64,000 nucleotides of DNA from Hemerocallis citrina (Eukaryota; Streptophyta; Magnoliopsida; Asparagales; Asphodelaceae): the NCBI GenBank assembly GCA_017893485.1, contig CM030362.1:259894255-259958254 (forward strand), in the 5' to 3' direction. This document shows positions 11,892 to 25,573 of this stretch, in pieces. Every line of letters starts with the position of its first letter. Position 1 is the stretch's first letter. The position numbers and the translations under genes are program-made. The notes beneath the pieces were generated by a model. It was given only the letters and a program-made list of their open reading frames with translations. It was not told the DNA's origin and searched no databases.

Positions 11892-14800
11892 TGTCACACT
11901 CCGCTTCCCAAAAATACAGAATACGGGCACGCAACACAAGTCCAGCGAATGATTATAATCATCCTTAAGCTGTTTCAGAAATCCTTACAACACATCACAG
12001 GCAATATATCAGAGTCGGAAGCAAAGAGTGGAACCAACATGCATCATTGAGATAATTTCACCAACAGGAATTAATTGAAATCAAATATCATGTTCTCAAA
12101 TAAAACAGAGTCTGGAAAACAAATATTCTGGGTCACATCGCCTAAATACAAATAATACTCAAGTCTCAAATACAGAAATTATTCAAGTCTCACGAATACA
12201 GAAAATATTCTATCAGGAAACAGAAATAATAATTAGTAACTAATATTGCAAGCCACCAGTACCTTCTTGAATCTGTCCACCATAATCTGCAATTCATCGA
12301 ATGCAGGAAAAAGGAAAAGAGAAAACACAGTACCCATCAATGACAAGTCCGGGTCACAAATAGAATAGAATACAAGCACATGGACACTATCTAACCACAG
12401 GATATACTAACAGGTATAGGTAAACATATGTCAACAGTTAAACAGGTAACATGTATAATTATCAGGTATTCAGGTAATCAGGTAATCATGTATCAAGTAT
12501 CAGGAAAACAGGTAACAGGATAATCAGGTAATCATGATAATCAGGTTATGTTAAGTCTAATCTTTTTATTAACTATCTAGGGAGCACGACATGCATTCCA
12601 GTTTTTACTACATGGTTGCTACAACAAACAATTTCGCTTAGTAAGATTTTCATAGTGGAGTCCATAGGGCAACGTACTTGGGTACAGGAAACAGGCAGAA
12701 CCAGTGGCTCTCTTCTACTCTACACCTTCTTATATAAGAAGCAATGTAGACAGGGTCAGTAACAGGTAAACAGGCAGGTAGGACACTAGTCCTCTTCCAA
12801 GTACACATTTCTATTTTTCCACTAATAGAATCTTCCCTTAAACCCCAGCTTAATTACTTTATTATTAAGATCATCAACAGACATGAGAGTGTACTAAATG
12901 ATGTCAAACTAACAGGTTATAATCAGGTTTAGACTCGGGAAATTAGATCAGCAAGTATAGGTACCAAACATTCACAAATACAAGCAACTTAGCGTATGAT
13001 TATAATCAGGACAGCAAGACCAGTCTGAACAAAAACAGTGATCCAAAGATCTACATGCATGCAAATCATGATCCGTCGAAGGATCTGGAAACTAGACATC
13101 CACACGTTTCTAACGAGTATAATAAAGACCTATACTAGTTCACAACATTTCGGCTTAAACCACATTTCAACACAGTTTTCAGGTACAGCCAGAAAACAGG
13201 GGAATAACTTAAACCACATGAAAACAGCAGGTAAAGTCATCAATTAAATCCACGAAAATTCTGGGGTAATCCCCTATAAGTATAGTCTCAAAATATAAAT
13301 TTTCATATTTTTCCAGAAAGTATAGATATGTTGTCAAAAATGAAAAGTAACACAAAACACGATTTTGATGGATCTGGAATTCCTCAACACTGCTATACAA
13401 AATTGAACACAACTTGCAAACAGCGCATCGAAATCCACTTCCGCCAAAACAGGGTGAAAGTAGACAAAATTCTCCAACTTTCATATCTCACATAATATTT
13501 TCATACAGTAAATATAATTAGGGTGAAAACGGCATTCAACATACAACCACACGCAGTTTACAGCAAAAGTAGGTTATAGAAAATGATATGAAACATCGTG
13601 CCAAACTCATCTTTAAAATACCAAATAAATCTGGGAACTACCTATCATCATGTTGAAACACTGGACAAAGTATTGTGTCATGAAATTATGTATAACTTGG
13701 ATCTTGAAAATAAATTGTCCACAAAAACTACCCCGAACTGAATCTGGAAACTACCGATATACAGTCACTAAAATAATCATAACTAATTCATACAAACTCC
13801 AAACGGGGTGAAATCAGTGGGGTTAGAAATTAGATTCAATTCTCTACAATTTACTGTGAAATCTCCAAGTTGAGATTCGGACTCTAACCTAGGTGAAAAC
13901 AGCAAACAATCCAGTACAACCCGAATTTCCAGATTTCTCACATCATCTTAGAATCGTCATAACTTCTACAAAAATTAACCAAACTCATCCAAATTCGAAA
14001 CGCAGCCTACCCATTATCTAAATATCATATCTAAGGGTTTCTAACATGTCAAAATCTAATATTTCTCATATGGGTGTTCAACATACATCGGGTACACAAT
14101 ATGTCGCATACACGATCAAAATCGCGTTTGGGTGAATCCTAAGGCATAAACCTATCAAACTCCATGTCCTAAGTCATCTATGGCCTGTTTTGAACAATAG
14201 AGACAAAACCCACAAATAAAAACATGATCTTTGGCCGTCTCTAGTCTCAAACTATCCTATGTGTGAACTTTCGACTTGTATCAACCTAAGAAATTTAAGT
14301 ACAAGTTACTTGCCTCTTTGTGACGACGATCGCGACGAATCCAAGCCTAGCAAAGAAAAACCACGAGCAAGACGCCTTCTAACGCGATTTCGAGCGAAAT
14401 CCACGAACAAAACGCGCAAACGGTTGATCTCTTTGACACACGAACCAAAGTGGGAGATGCCCACAACTCAAATCAGCGAAGAGAGGTGTTGTTCACTGAC
14501 TTGGGGTCGTATGGTGCTGATTTGATGCTTGGCCGGTCACAAAAAGAGGAGAGACGAGGTATTTTATGAAGCGAAGTAGTATAAAAGGATGGGTGGAAGA
14601 GTTATAAGTGGTCGGCTATGGTTGGAGAGGACAACAATAGGTCGGCCTGGGGTGTTGGAAGGCAGGCCGGGAATACAAAGAGAGGGGGAGGCCGGGATAC
14701 CAAATAGGAGAGGGAGAGAGAATTAGGGTTAGGGATTAATTAGTATTAGGGGTATATATAGGAGATCAAATGTGGGTTAATGGGTAGTGGATATCAATAG

Positions 14801-15181
14801 GAAACAATAGGTATACAATTGGGTAATGGATATTGGGTAGATTTCGAATGAGGATACAAAGTACAATGAATCCTATGGCTCCTAAAAATCTCCTTAAGGG
14901 CCAAAAATCTCAAATTGGTCAAAACTCTCCTAAAAATTCACCATGACCCTAAAATAATATTTATACATGAACGGGATCAAGAAATTGAGAAAAAGAGCTC
15001 AAAATATCGAAAAATGGCCAAACGGCGCACAATCAACAAAAGGAGGTCAAAACTGCCAGAAAACTATTATAGAATAAAAATAATTAAACTTATTGTTTCG
15101 AAAAATACAATGGAAAATAATAATTCACAAAAATGGAAAAAAATACCCTCGAAATACCAAAAGTGAAAAACAGGGGTTACA
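11892..15181 (-). repeat. Solo LTR of a large-LTR retrotransposon, TSD ATCAC
   Basis: On the plus strand it starts TGTCACACTCCGCTTCCC and ends CAGGGGTTACA. The 5-bp TSD ATCAC is exact (11887-11891 and 15182-15186). On the minus strand it therefore runs TGTAACCCC...GGAGTGTGACA, matching the ends of the LTR at 53282-56433. A TATA-like 'ctcctatatatacc' on the minus strand at about 14751-14764 fits the LTR promoter. No internal domain or partner LTR is attached, so it is a solo LTR from recombination between two LTRs. It holds no genes; short ORFs inside are incidental. Confidence 0.9.
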
Positions 15182-15186
15182 ATCAC

Positions 15187-16679
15187 ATATCAAAATTGTG
15201 TACATTTTTTATTTCCTGTAGTGTGGAAATCTCTTCCATAGATTGTCTAGGATAAGGAAGATGTGGAAATTATGCTTTTTTAGTTTACACCATGCGAACT
15301 AATGCCTGTGATTGTGAGTAAAGAACATATCTAACTGTATCAGACTCCACATTCTTTTATTTCTTGTTTGGATGCCAAGGTGAATCTGTCCAGTGAATCC
15401 ATGAAACATGATTTGATAATGCAATGATTTGATAGTGCATGGTAACACAAACATTCAGCTTACAAATATATAAATTAATGAAGATTACACTTGTACAGGC
15501 AAAATACTGAAGACACTGATTTAGATAATGCATTGTTTCTCTTCCTATATACTGATTGATTATAATATCGAGCATCTTCCACCCTATTTTTATAAGGAAA
15601 GGGAGCTGCATTGCTCGGCAGTGTCGTCTGGGCTGATAACTGCACGAAATGGAAGTGAAAGTATTGAATTGGTAACAATAATTGGTGACAAGCAAAGTGG
15701 CGCAAGAAGAAGGGGTGATCCATATCATCTTTACTTGTTCTGCTTCCCCTCTTTTTTTATTTTTAACAATACCGAGTCGGGTACAAGCAAAGTGCACGAA
15801 ATGAAAGTCAAATTATGCCTTTTTTAGTTTGAAAAGTATTTTTTGAAAATTTTGGAAATTTTTTTAACCAAATGTGTTTTATATTCTCATTTTCAAAAAA
15901 CTATTTTTAAAAACAATGTTTAAAATGTGTTTTCAAAACAACAAACTAAACGTAGCCTGACTTTTCTTCTTTTTCTATTTTTCATTATTCTAACTATTTG
16001 ATTATTATTTCTTTGTTCTAGGATGTGGGTGATGTGTTATTATTCATCATTTGTTCCACTGTTTTTTAAAGGATTCAAACATGAAACTTTAAGTTGCGTC
16101 AAATTGTTCCTACCTTGATTATCAAAATGCTTTTGGGTACTCAAAATCTCAGTTCATGTGGCAAGCCACATAAATGCATTGAAAAAGTATGGATGTGGAG
16201 TTGGTGAAGGAGCTCGATAAAATTATAAGTCGATTTGCATATGACCTGAGCTTTTGTGTTCGAATCCATAAATATAGCACATCTACTCTTCATTACATTT
16301 TTAAAAATTATTTTCAAGGACCAAGTACAATTTTAGATGAGTATGGCCTCAAAGGTTGGGTTAGGTTGGTCCCTTAATGATGATATCGTGCACAAATTTA
16401 GAACTAGTGGTAATTATTAATTTGGTTAGTAACTTAATTTTGATGATGTTTGGCGCAAGTGTTGATTGCAGTTTGTTGACACTTGCGTATGACTATTTTT
16501 ACTTTTGTTAGTAGAAGTTCCTTATTCTTCAAAATCCTTTATTGTTTTGCTTTTTTTTTAATGCAATACTGATTAGTATGAGTGGATGAGAATCTACATG
16601 TACTTGATAAAAGGCTAGATTGAGGCTTTATTGCTCCAGTTTTTATTAACACTTTTCTACAATCATATCTTAATCTATT
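15187..16679. other. Unassigned AT-rich sequence
   Basis: No gene seen. The stretch 15832-15957, ending 'aaactaaacgtagcctga', has the A/T-run style of a DNA-transposon end, but I could not find its partner or a TSD. Confidence 0.5.
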
Positions 16680-18200
16680 CAGGGCCGGTCCTGACAATTG
16701 GAGGTCCGGGACGAACAAAGATTATGATGCCTTTTTCAGTAATTGAAATACATTAATATATATATATATAAATAATTTACATGTCCAAAATTACCATAGA
16801 AATATAGTCATATATAAATACTTCAATAACAAGAAAGCTTAAAAATAATTCAAAAATTCAAAAAACAGTCATACAAATATTATAATAAATGATCACATAT
16901 ATGTCTACCAGTTACAAATTATCTTGATAGCTCCAGCCTCCAAAATATTTTCAACTGCAAAACATGATTACATTAAAACAAAAAAGTATCAACCATTATT
17001 TAAAATTACTTATTCTAGCAGTTTCAGAAGCAAATTCATCAATAATGTTTTCCAAATCATTTTTTTCCCAATAAATCATTTTCAATACATAAGATTGCTA
17101 ATTCATTCAACATCTCTTGTGACATAGTCGATCTGAAATAAGATTTCAATATTTTTGATTTAGAAAAACTTCTTTCAGCAGATGTCACAGTCACATGTAT
17201 AGTCAACAATATTCTATAAACAATCGAAACATTAGGATCACAAGCAAAAATATGTACGAACTCCAGGATTTCAATGGTTGTCTTTTTTTTTGCTGGTAAA
17301 GTCAATTATAATACTTTCAATTCAGAAAACAAATCATTTGAATCAACATCTACAAAGGTACCATGTTTCAAAGTATTTTCAAGATTGACACAATAATTTT
17401 TCAACTTATTATCATCTAAAGATTTTAACTTTTCTGAATCAAACAAGAATCCAAATATGTTAGCAAATACTTGCAATTGTTCAAATTTCCTTTTCAACAC
17501 AGCAATAGCAACATCTACTACAACAATAAAATAATTAACTCTAAAAGAATCTTCAGTAGATTGTGTGTTATCTTCATGTGCATTCTCATCAATTCTTTCT
17601 TTGATTTTTTCGTTTTTTTAGGAAAAACATGTTCAATTTTCATATCTAATGCAATACTTTTAGAAAAACAGAACATTCATCATACAACTTTCACTTTGTA
17701 ATGAAAGTACAAGTTTTCTTTAATTCCCTTGGGATTTATGATAAACATTTCAGTTATAATTTAATAATGATATTTGAAAATCTAATAACTATATGAATAT
17801 GTAATGGAAATACCTTCTGAGGGGATTCAAAGCCAAAAGGCCAACGAAACTAACAATAACCTAAACCCAGTCATCCAACCAAACCTAGGCTCTGCTGCCT
17901 ACTATAAGAAATGAAGTAGATTACTGATTACATTGATTTGGGTGTTAAAATTAATCAAGAACTAAGAACCATAATGATCAGTTATTATCATTAAAAAGAA
18001 ATCACTTTCCAAGTCACCAACTTAGCAACCCAAAGCATATAGACCGTTGAACTTTAAAACGGGACAGTTGTGACTCATGGAGTCTCTTTAAATTTTTTTA
18101 AAATTTAAACTAAAAAAATTAAAAATTATAGATATGAGGTCCCAAAAATTTAGGGGTCTGGGGCGGTCGCCCTTTGGGCCCTGTCCCAGGGCCGGCCCTG
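16680..18200 (-). mobile_element. hAT transposon remnant
   Basis: Ends are CAGGGCCGGTCCTGA at the left and GGGCCGGCCCTG at the right, inverted copies of a common plant hAT terminus. The inside carries a minus-strand transposase C-terminus (17500-17057). The flanks (taatctat / ttatccac) are only a weak 8-bp TSD candidate with 5 of 8 matching, so the element is old or the limits are one base off. The N-terminal part of the transposase is not recognisable. Confidence 0.8.
17057..17500 (-). pseudogene. hAT transposase C-terminal (dimerisation) fragment
   Basis: The minus-strand frame at 17305-17057 reads VSIVYRILLTIHVTVTSAER then SFSKSKILKSYFRSTMSQE. This is the conserved hAT C-terminal dimerisation region of the TTF/MYM-type transposases common in plants. 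The adjoining frame at 17500-17306 (start MLKRKFEQLQVF) continues the upstream part after a stop. Transposase cuts and joins hAT ends; this copy is too short and broken to work. Confidence 0.85.
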
Positions 18201-18964
18201 TTATCCACTCTATATCATGTCGAGTACCATAGCGTAAGATAATATTTGACTTAGTGTTTGTCACCCCTTTTTAGACTGACACTATATACTTTCCAAAAAA
18301 GCAAGCTTGAGAATGATGGATTCATCATCACGATGCCCCGAAGGATTCATTCACTACCGTGTGTAACACAAGCTATGGAGGCAAAGAAGTAATGTCGTCA
18401 TTCTTGCTATAGTAAGTCATACTCTTAATAGCTTAACTGGTTTACTAATTTTAGAAAGTACATTTTATTACCACTGAAGTTTTTGCCATTTTGTAAACTA
18501 GGATTTGTTTGAAGGTATCTCAGTTATAATCGAATGAAATATATACATGAATAAATTGATCTTTAAGTTTATGATAACATGAAAGGTGCTACTTTTCTCA
18601 TCAATATTGTTATTATCTTTGTAAGTTCACATTCTATTGTTTAACGTTCTTATCTGATTCGCTCCATTTTTCCTCTTGAGCAGTGCTTCAATGATTTGTT
18701 GATATTGACCACCAAATTTTACCTTCCACATTGTCAAGTTATGTATTTTCACATTTCTTTCTACCCTTTTTTGGTAAAGATTATAGGTATAGAGTTGTAT
18801 CAGGCATTTAGAAACATGAATCCATAAATTTTACGTAGATAATCATCTTCTTAAGTAAAACTGTAATTTGTATTCCAGCGAAAGAACAACTATAGTTGGT
18901 TAAGCAGTAGTAAATGTTAGGCTAATTAAATGAGTAGGGGTGATTAATATTGTGTTTCTTATGA
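18201..18964. other. Unassigned AT-rich sequence
   Basis: No gene, LTR or TIR recognised between the hAT remnant and the solo LTR. Confidence 0.55.
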
Positions 18965-19317
18965 CATTATGTAACGTCCCCGAATACCAAAATACGGAAT
19001 TCGTAGTACAACGGGATTTACACTTCACTTCGTACAATTTTATAAGGAATTTAAAACTTTTTATTACAACATTGTTCTTTTACAACAATAACGCAACGGA
19101 AATTAATGAAGTACAACAGGACAATTTTAACATTTTTGACATGTAAGTAAACATCAGCATCAAAATCATCTTTACATCTTCGTGTAAGTTCCAAAACCAG
19201 CATATGAAACTGTGGGCACGTCAGTTGCTTACAACCAACGCAATATACCGAGAATAACAGCCCATATTGGTCACTTCTCAAATCAATTATTCATTTTCAA
19301 CACTTGTCGGTACATGG

Positions 19318-20062
19318 TGTTAGGATTGTGTCTTGTATACTCGTTGTTTAGATTAAAAGAAGGTAATATGAAGCACTGAGGTCGAACCGAAGTAGAAGGA
19401 GAATAGCAGTAGCAGCAGGTGCAGCTAGTTGCGGTCGATCGGTCTGGGTGACAGTCGACCGCACCCCCCGACTGCACCCCCGACCGCTATTTTACTGGGA
19501 AGTCAGAGAGCGGTACGGTCGACCGGTCTTGGTGGACGGTCGACCGCCTCGCACCGCTGTGTTCAGTTTTGGGCATCGATTTGTTAGGTCGTTTCAGCCC
19601 AATCTTCAACTCCAAGTTAGATCGTGCGGCTCCTATTCAGTTACTTCTTTTCTAGGTTATATCGGACGACTGAGGATCAAGATTAGACCTAGGTTTTCTC
19701 TCTATTCTTCTATATATATTGTAAACTCCTCCAATATGAGAGGGAGGACTTCATAGATTCTTTTCTCTATTGCAAAGAGAGGCTCAAGAGAGAGATAGTT
19801 CTTGGTGGGTGAGTTTAATTCCTTGTGTCAAGTGAATCAGTAACTCCTTGTAATCTCTTCTAGTTGAATATCAGATCTCCTTATGTTTTCTCCCTGGATT
19901 AAGCAAAAGCTAACCGGGATAAGTCATCGTTGTTGTGTTTGTATTAGTTTGGTGGATCTACTTACTTGCTCAATTTATTCGCCTTGTCTACTTCGTCTTC
20001 CTCATTGCTCTAATTAGTTCCGCTGCGAGCAGAGGGCATTTGTTGACGCCCCAATCCCAACA
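19318..20062 (+). repeat. Copia 5' LTR (745 bp)
   Basis: TGTTAGGATTG at the start and CAATCCCAACA at the end form the inverted LTR termini. Inside lie a TATA-like 'ctatatatat' near 19710 and three palindromic GTCGAC-containing sites. Confidence 0.9.
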
Positions 20063-20079
20063 ACTGGTATCAGAGCTTC

Positions 20080-20969
20080 ATGTTGCCGAGTTCCTTGGTT
20101 AAGTTGACCGGCCACAGTATTTTGAAGATCAAGCAGTTTGATGGTAAGATCAATTTCAGTCTTTGGAAGACTGACATGTATGATGTTCTTGTTCAAGAAC
20201 GTTGCAGTCAGCAGTAAAGAAGAAGGAAAAGCCAACTGATATGAAGGATGATGTTTGGGAAGATATTCGTGAAATAGCCATAAGTCTAATCTGACTATCC
20301 TTGGCGGACGAGGTCAAGTACAGATTTCTTGAAGAAACTGACGCGACGAGTCTGTGGGAAAGACTCATAACTGACTACTCTGATTCGTCGTTATTAGATC
20401 GGATGCATTGGAAAAGGAAGTTATTCTGTTTATCTATGATGGAAGGTACCGATCTCCAAGACCGCATTACAGAGTTCAATAAGGTATTATTTGAACTTAA
20501 GGCGATCAACGCAGATGTGTGTGAGGAAGATAAAGCTTTCAACCTGATATATTCACTGTCGGATTCGTACGGGCCTTTGATCACGACCATGCTACACGGT
20601 AGATCTGCCAATGAGAGTATTTCGGTAGATGGTGTAATCAAAGCATTGAAGGAAAATCAACATAGGAAAGAGACCCATAAATCTTCGTCGTCCATTCCTA
20701 CAAGTTGTCTAGCAGTGGATGATCCTTCGGGGGGAAGACAAAGTGCTTTGCAAAAGGATTCGATCCGTTGCCGATATTACAAGAGGTCAGGGCATATCAA
20801 GAAAGACTGTTGGAAATTGCAGAATCAGGAGAGCGCAAAGAACGGGAGTTCAGCCAATGTGGTTAGTGCCTTTGATTCAGGCGATTCGTGTCTTCTTATT
20901 TCAAATTCTTTAGAAGTGAATTCTAGTTGGTTTCTTGACTCAGGGAGTTCTTCTCATATTTGCTCCTAG
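20080..20969 (+). pseudogene. Copia gag-protease (frameshifted)
   Basis: Gag appears to start at the ATG at 20080 (reading MLPSSLVKLTG, then LWKTDMYDVL). It is broken near 20210 and by a stop near 20295, then is open from 20301 to 20969. The open part has the UBN2-type gag core (about residues 10-120), the zinc knuckle CRYYKRSGHIKKDC and the aspartic-protease motif SWFLDSGSSSHIC. The knuckle's second Cys is replaced by Tyr (CRYY rather than CxxC), which should weaken zinc binding. The downstream frame at 20976-21158 is the gag-pre-integrase region. Confidence 0.85.
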
Positions 20970-21631
20970 AGGAAGTTGTTTTCTACTTATAAGTCTACTA
21001 CGGGGCATTGTGTAACAACGGAAACTGGAGAGATTTATGAAGTAGTGGGTGAGGGGACAATTGAGTTGAAGATGCCAGGTCTACACATGTTCACTTTAAG
21101 GGATGTTTTGCATATTCCTCTGCTGAAACAGGAATCTGATTTCCTTGGGAACTCTTGATGCACAGGACTGTAGGTACACAGCTCGAGGTGGAGTTCTGTC
21201 TGTTTTTCAAGGTCGTCGTAAGGTGATTAGAGGTATGAGAATGGTTGGGCCAAGCCAAAACAATCTCTACAAGTTTTGGGGAATTCGAAATACTTGCGCA
21301 AGTATTGCTCCTTTTCCCGGTATTCCCGCAAGCTCAGCTAGTTTGTCGCAACTAGATTCATCAAGATGAGTCAACGACGTTCGAATATCGTCGAGAGGTG
21401 GAGAAAGCCTAAGGATAGGTGGAGTTCGTACGGAGTTTGGCAACTTCGTGAGTACATCTACGGAGGTAGGCCTTTGAGGGGCGGCACTGGATTTGGTGAG
21501 AATGGGTAGAGATCATTTCAACTAGAAGAAGAAGCTTTGTTCTAAGTTTTCTTTGCAAGTGGAATTTGTTAGAGTTTGGAGATGAGTAACACATCATGTG
21601 ATAGCACTCGTATGCAATCCAAGGTGGAGTT

Positions 21632-22366
21632 TTTTAGAATTGTGTCTTGTATACTCATTGTTCAGATTAAAAGAAGGTAATATGAAGCACGGAGGTCGAA
21701 GCGTAGAAGCGAGTAGAAGAAGAACAGCAGCAGGTGCAGTTAGTTGCGGTCGTCCGGTCTGGGTGACAGTCGACCTGCACCCCCCGACTGCACCCCGATC
21801 GCTATTTGTACTGGGAAGTTAGAGAGCCGTACGGTCGACCGGTCTTGGTGGACGGTCGACCGCCCGCGCCGCTGTGTTCAGTTTTGGGCCTCGATTTGTT
21901 AGGTCGTTTCAGTCCAATCTTCAACTCTAAGTTAGATCGTGCGGCTCCTATTCAGTTACTTCTTTTCAGGTTATATCGGACGATTGAGGATCAAGATTAG
22001 ACCTAGATTTCCACTCTATTCTTCTATATATATTGTAAACTCCTCCAATATGAGAGGGAGTACTTCATAGATTCTTTTCTCCATTGCAAAGAGAGGCTCG
22101 AGAGAGATAGTTCTTGGTGGGTGAGTTTAATTCCTTGTGTCAAGTGAATCAGTAACTCCTTGTAATCTCTTCTAGTTGAATATCAAATCTCCCTATATTT
22201 TTCCTTGGATTAAGCAAAAGCTAACCGGGATAAGTCATCGTTGTTGTGTTTGTGTTAGTTCGGTGGATCTACTTGCTTGCTATTCGCCTCGTCTACTCGT
22301 CTTCCTCATTGCCCTAATTAGTTCTGCTGCGACCAGTGGGCGTTTGTTGACGCCCCAATCCCAACA
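21632..22366 (+). repeat. Copia 3' LTR (735 bp)
   Basis: Near-identical to 19318-20062; the first bases are mutated (TTTTAGAATTG for TGTTAGGATTG), and the end CAATCCCAACA is intact. Confidence 0.9.
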
Positions 22367-24059
22367 CCTGGGTCTCATTAAGCCTCTAGAATCAATATCT
22401 TTTCATGTTCAACAACTTGGGGTACTCATACCCTTATAACTCATGTTCATGTATTTATAATTCATTCAAATTCTTTCATCCATTCTTATTTATTCATCAA
22501 CAAGTACAATCTCGGCCTATTCATTTTCACATTACACTTTTCATATTCATCAAAACCTTCTCAATACAAGTTAATGAAAATTAAAACACAATCTCTTAAT
22601 ATTCATCATTGAAAACTCATCTCATCATTTTCCTTTGATTTATTTTAAACCAATTCCTAGCATCATTAACCATATATATATTTTTCTTGAGTTTACATCT
22701 CATCTAAGCATGAATATGATCTTTATTTTCCTAAAATATAACTTAAAACAGCGAGAATACACTTTCAATCACCTCGTTTAAGTATCATTTGCAAAACAGT
22801 AAATTCAAAGTCAGAACCTGCATTTCATACTATTTGTAAAAAATCATAGAAAATCATATACTTCACAAAATATTTTTCTTGAGGTCGAAGCGTCGAAGCG
22901 AGTAGAAGGAGAACAGCAGCAGCAGTAGGTGCAGCTAGTTGCGGTCGACCGGTCTGGGTGACAGTCGACCGCACCCCCCGACTGCACCCCGACCGCTATT
23001 TGTACTGGAAAGTTAGAGAGTGGTACGGTAGACCGGTCTTGGTGGACGGTCGACCGCCCGCGCTGCTGTGTTCAGTTTTGGGCCTCGATTTGTTAGGTCG
23101 TTTCAGCCCAATCTTCAACTCCAAGTTAGATCGTGCAGCTCCTATTCAGTTACTTCTTTTCAGGTTATATCGGACAACTGAGGATCAAGATTAGACCTAG
23201 GTTTTCTCTCTATTCTTCTATATATATTGTAAACTCCTCCAATATGAGAGGGAGTACTTCATAAATTCTTTTCTCCATTGCAAAGAGAGGCTCGAGAGAG
23301 ATAGTTCATGGTGAGTGAGTTTAATTCCATGTGTCAAGTGAATCAGTAACTTCTTGTAATCTCTTCTAGTTGAATATCAAATCTCCTTATATTTCCCTCC
23401 GGATTAAGCAAAAGCTAACCGGGATAAGTCATCGTTGTTGTGTTTGTGTTAGTTTGGTGGATCTACTTGCTTGCTATTCGCTTCGTCTACTTCGTCTTCC
23501 TCATTGGCCTAATTAGTTCCGCTGCGACTAGAGAGCGTTTGTTGACGCCCCAATCCCAACACCTAGGTCTCATTAAGCCTCTAGAATCAACATCTTTTCA
23601 TGTTCAACAACTTGGGGTACTCATACCCTTATAACTCATGTTCATGTATTTATAATTTATTCAAATTCTTTCATTCATTCTTACTTATTCATCAACAAGT
23701 ACAATCTCGACCTATTCATTTTCACAATACACTCTTCATATTCATCAAAACCTTCTCAATACAAGTTAATGAAAATTAAAACATATTCTCTTAAAATTCA
23801 TCATTGAAAACTCATCTCATCATTTTCCTTTGATTTATTTTAAACCAATTCCTAACATCATTAACCATATATATATTTTTCTTGAGTTCACATCTCATCT
23901 AAGCATGAATATGATCTTTATTTTTCCAAAATATAATTTAAAACAGTGAGAATATACTTTCAATCACCTCGTTTAAGTATCATTTGCAAAACAGTAAATT
24001 CAAAGTCAGAAACTGCATTTCATACTATTTGTAAAAAATCATAGAAAATCATATACTTC
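21692..24059. repeat. 1,189-bp tandem segmental duplication
   Basis: Unit A (21692-22880) holds most of the Copia 3' LTR plus 514 bp of its 3' flank. Unit B (22881-24059) repeats both in the same order with few differences, so a third, 5'-truncated LTR lies at 22881-23564. The junction at about 22866-22880 carries extra bases, 'atatttttcttgag', also found near 22676, suggesting a templated filler. This is a duplication of the locus, not a new insertion, because LTR and host flank are copied together. Confidence 0.85.
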
Positions 24060-25573
24060 CCGAAACTTTGCATTATTTATATCAACATAAAGGTGTCCAA
24101 GTCTACTACAATTTCTTAGTTATAAGTTTCCTCAACATACTGTATCTATAACCCTGAATTCTTCGAAATATATAGTATGGTCGAAATACTGAAATACTAC
24201 CACTGTACAGAATTGTAAAATTCATATAAAATTCAATTCTTTATGAAAATTTGATTTCTTGGACTTTTCAGAAAGGTTTACGAGTCTACTACAACTTCTT
24301 AGTTCTGACTTTTCTCACATTATTTCATTTACAATGCTTAATTGATCAAAAACCGAAAGATGTGCAGATTTCCAGCAACTAGCTAACTACTAACAAGTTT
24401 TGAGTTTAGATTTTATTAAAATAGTAAACGACCTCCAAATCTTATAAAATTTTAAAGGGATGTTCCTGATACGTATAAGATGCTCCCCAAAAAGTTTTAG
24501 TTCTAGATTCCAACTATTTTATTAGATACAATTTTCTAATGTGCAAACAAAATTCAAAACAGTAACTTTTCTTAGCATGAATTGGTAACTTTGTGTACAA
24601 ATCTATATTCATATCATTTAATCTAATCATAATGTACTACCATGCAATCAAACAACATCAATCAACTTATTTTCATGACAATCTTTCAATTAGCATGCAT
24701 TTTCATTCTAAATATCATCATTACAATTTAATCACTAGTCATATGCATATCAATTTTATATATCAATTTATCTACACATGCATGATACTATAATTTAGAA
24801 AGTTCAAGAAGACACTCATCTCAATGAAGATTCTAATGTAGAAGAAGACTCTTAGAATGGGACTCCCTTCTAGAAGACTCCTAGAAGTTGCTCCTAGCTC
24901 GAAGAATGGGACTTCCTTCTCCTCCTAGCAAGCTCTCCTTCCTCCAAGTAAGAACTCAAACAACTCTCTCTTTCTTTTCCTCTCTTTCTTATCTTTTGTT
25001 TCTTTTGATTTTTTGTGCAAGATTTCATGAAGAAAAGGAGGTGGTGTTTATAGAGTTAAGTGGGTGAATGAAGAGACACCCATTACCCAAAAATAAAAAG
25101 TCATTAACAAAATTAATCACCTACTCACCATTACTACACAAACCCCCACATCTTCTCATTCCTTCATGAATTGGCCAACGCTTGGATTTCCCACATATGC
25201 ACACTCTCTTATTCATTTGTTTAATTATTTGTTTATAGCCTAAATGCGTATACTTGTTACATGACAAATGTAGGATTTAAAAGTGTTTATTTAAAGTAGA
25301 ATAACTTAATGGGCTTCTTTTTTTTAATGAATTTCTAGTGGGCTTCCTCTTGTGGGATTGGTTCATTTTTATTTATTTATTTTAATGGGCTTAGAGTCTT
25401 CTATTTGGCCTTTGGGTTCTAATAGACAACAAAAAATAAAATAAATGAAAGAAAATTATGCATAACTCTAAATAAATTTTAGAATGAAAATAATGATATG
25501 AAATTGCACGTGCGTTGTACATGTAAAAAACTGTATTCTTATTTAAAAATTTAATACGGAATGTTACACATTA

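Larger units (their letters stand above)
19318..22366 (+). mobile_element. Internally deleted Copia retrotransposon
   Basis: Two LTRs (19318-20062 and 21632-22366) flank a 1.57-kb interior. The primer site 'tggtatcagagc' (tRNA-iMet type) follows the first LTR by two bases, and an AAGGTGGAG polypurine tract precedes the second. The interior holds gag, the protease motif and the start of the gag-pre-integrase region. Integrase core, RT and RNase H are missing. Flanks are catgg/cctgg, a 4-of-5 TSD. It would need proteins from a relative to move. Confidence 0.9.
18970..25568 (-). repeat. Large solo LTR with nested Copia, TSD CATTA
   Basis: It starts TGTAACGTCCCCGAATACC, ends ATACGGAATGTTACA, and is flanked by exact CATTA copies (18965-18969, 25569-25573). 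A minus-strand 'ctataaac' at about 25046-25053 suggests a TATA box, so the LTR reads right to left. After subtracting the Copia element (19318-22366) and a 1.19-kb tandem duplication, about 2.36 kb of LTR remains. No polyprotein or second LTR of this family adjoins it. It is a solo LTR later invaded by Copia. Confidence 0.85.

Noticed and set aside
15832..15957. DNA transposon end (aaacgtagcctga)
   Set aside because: No matching inverted end or TSD could be located.
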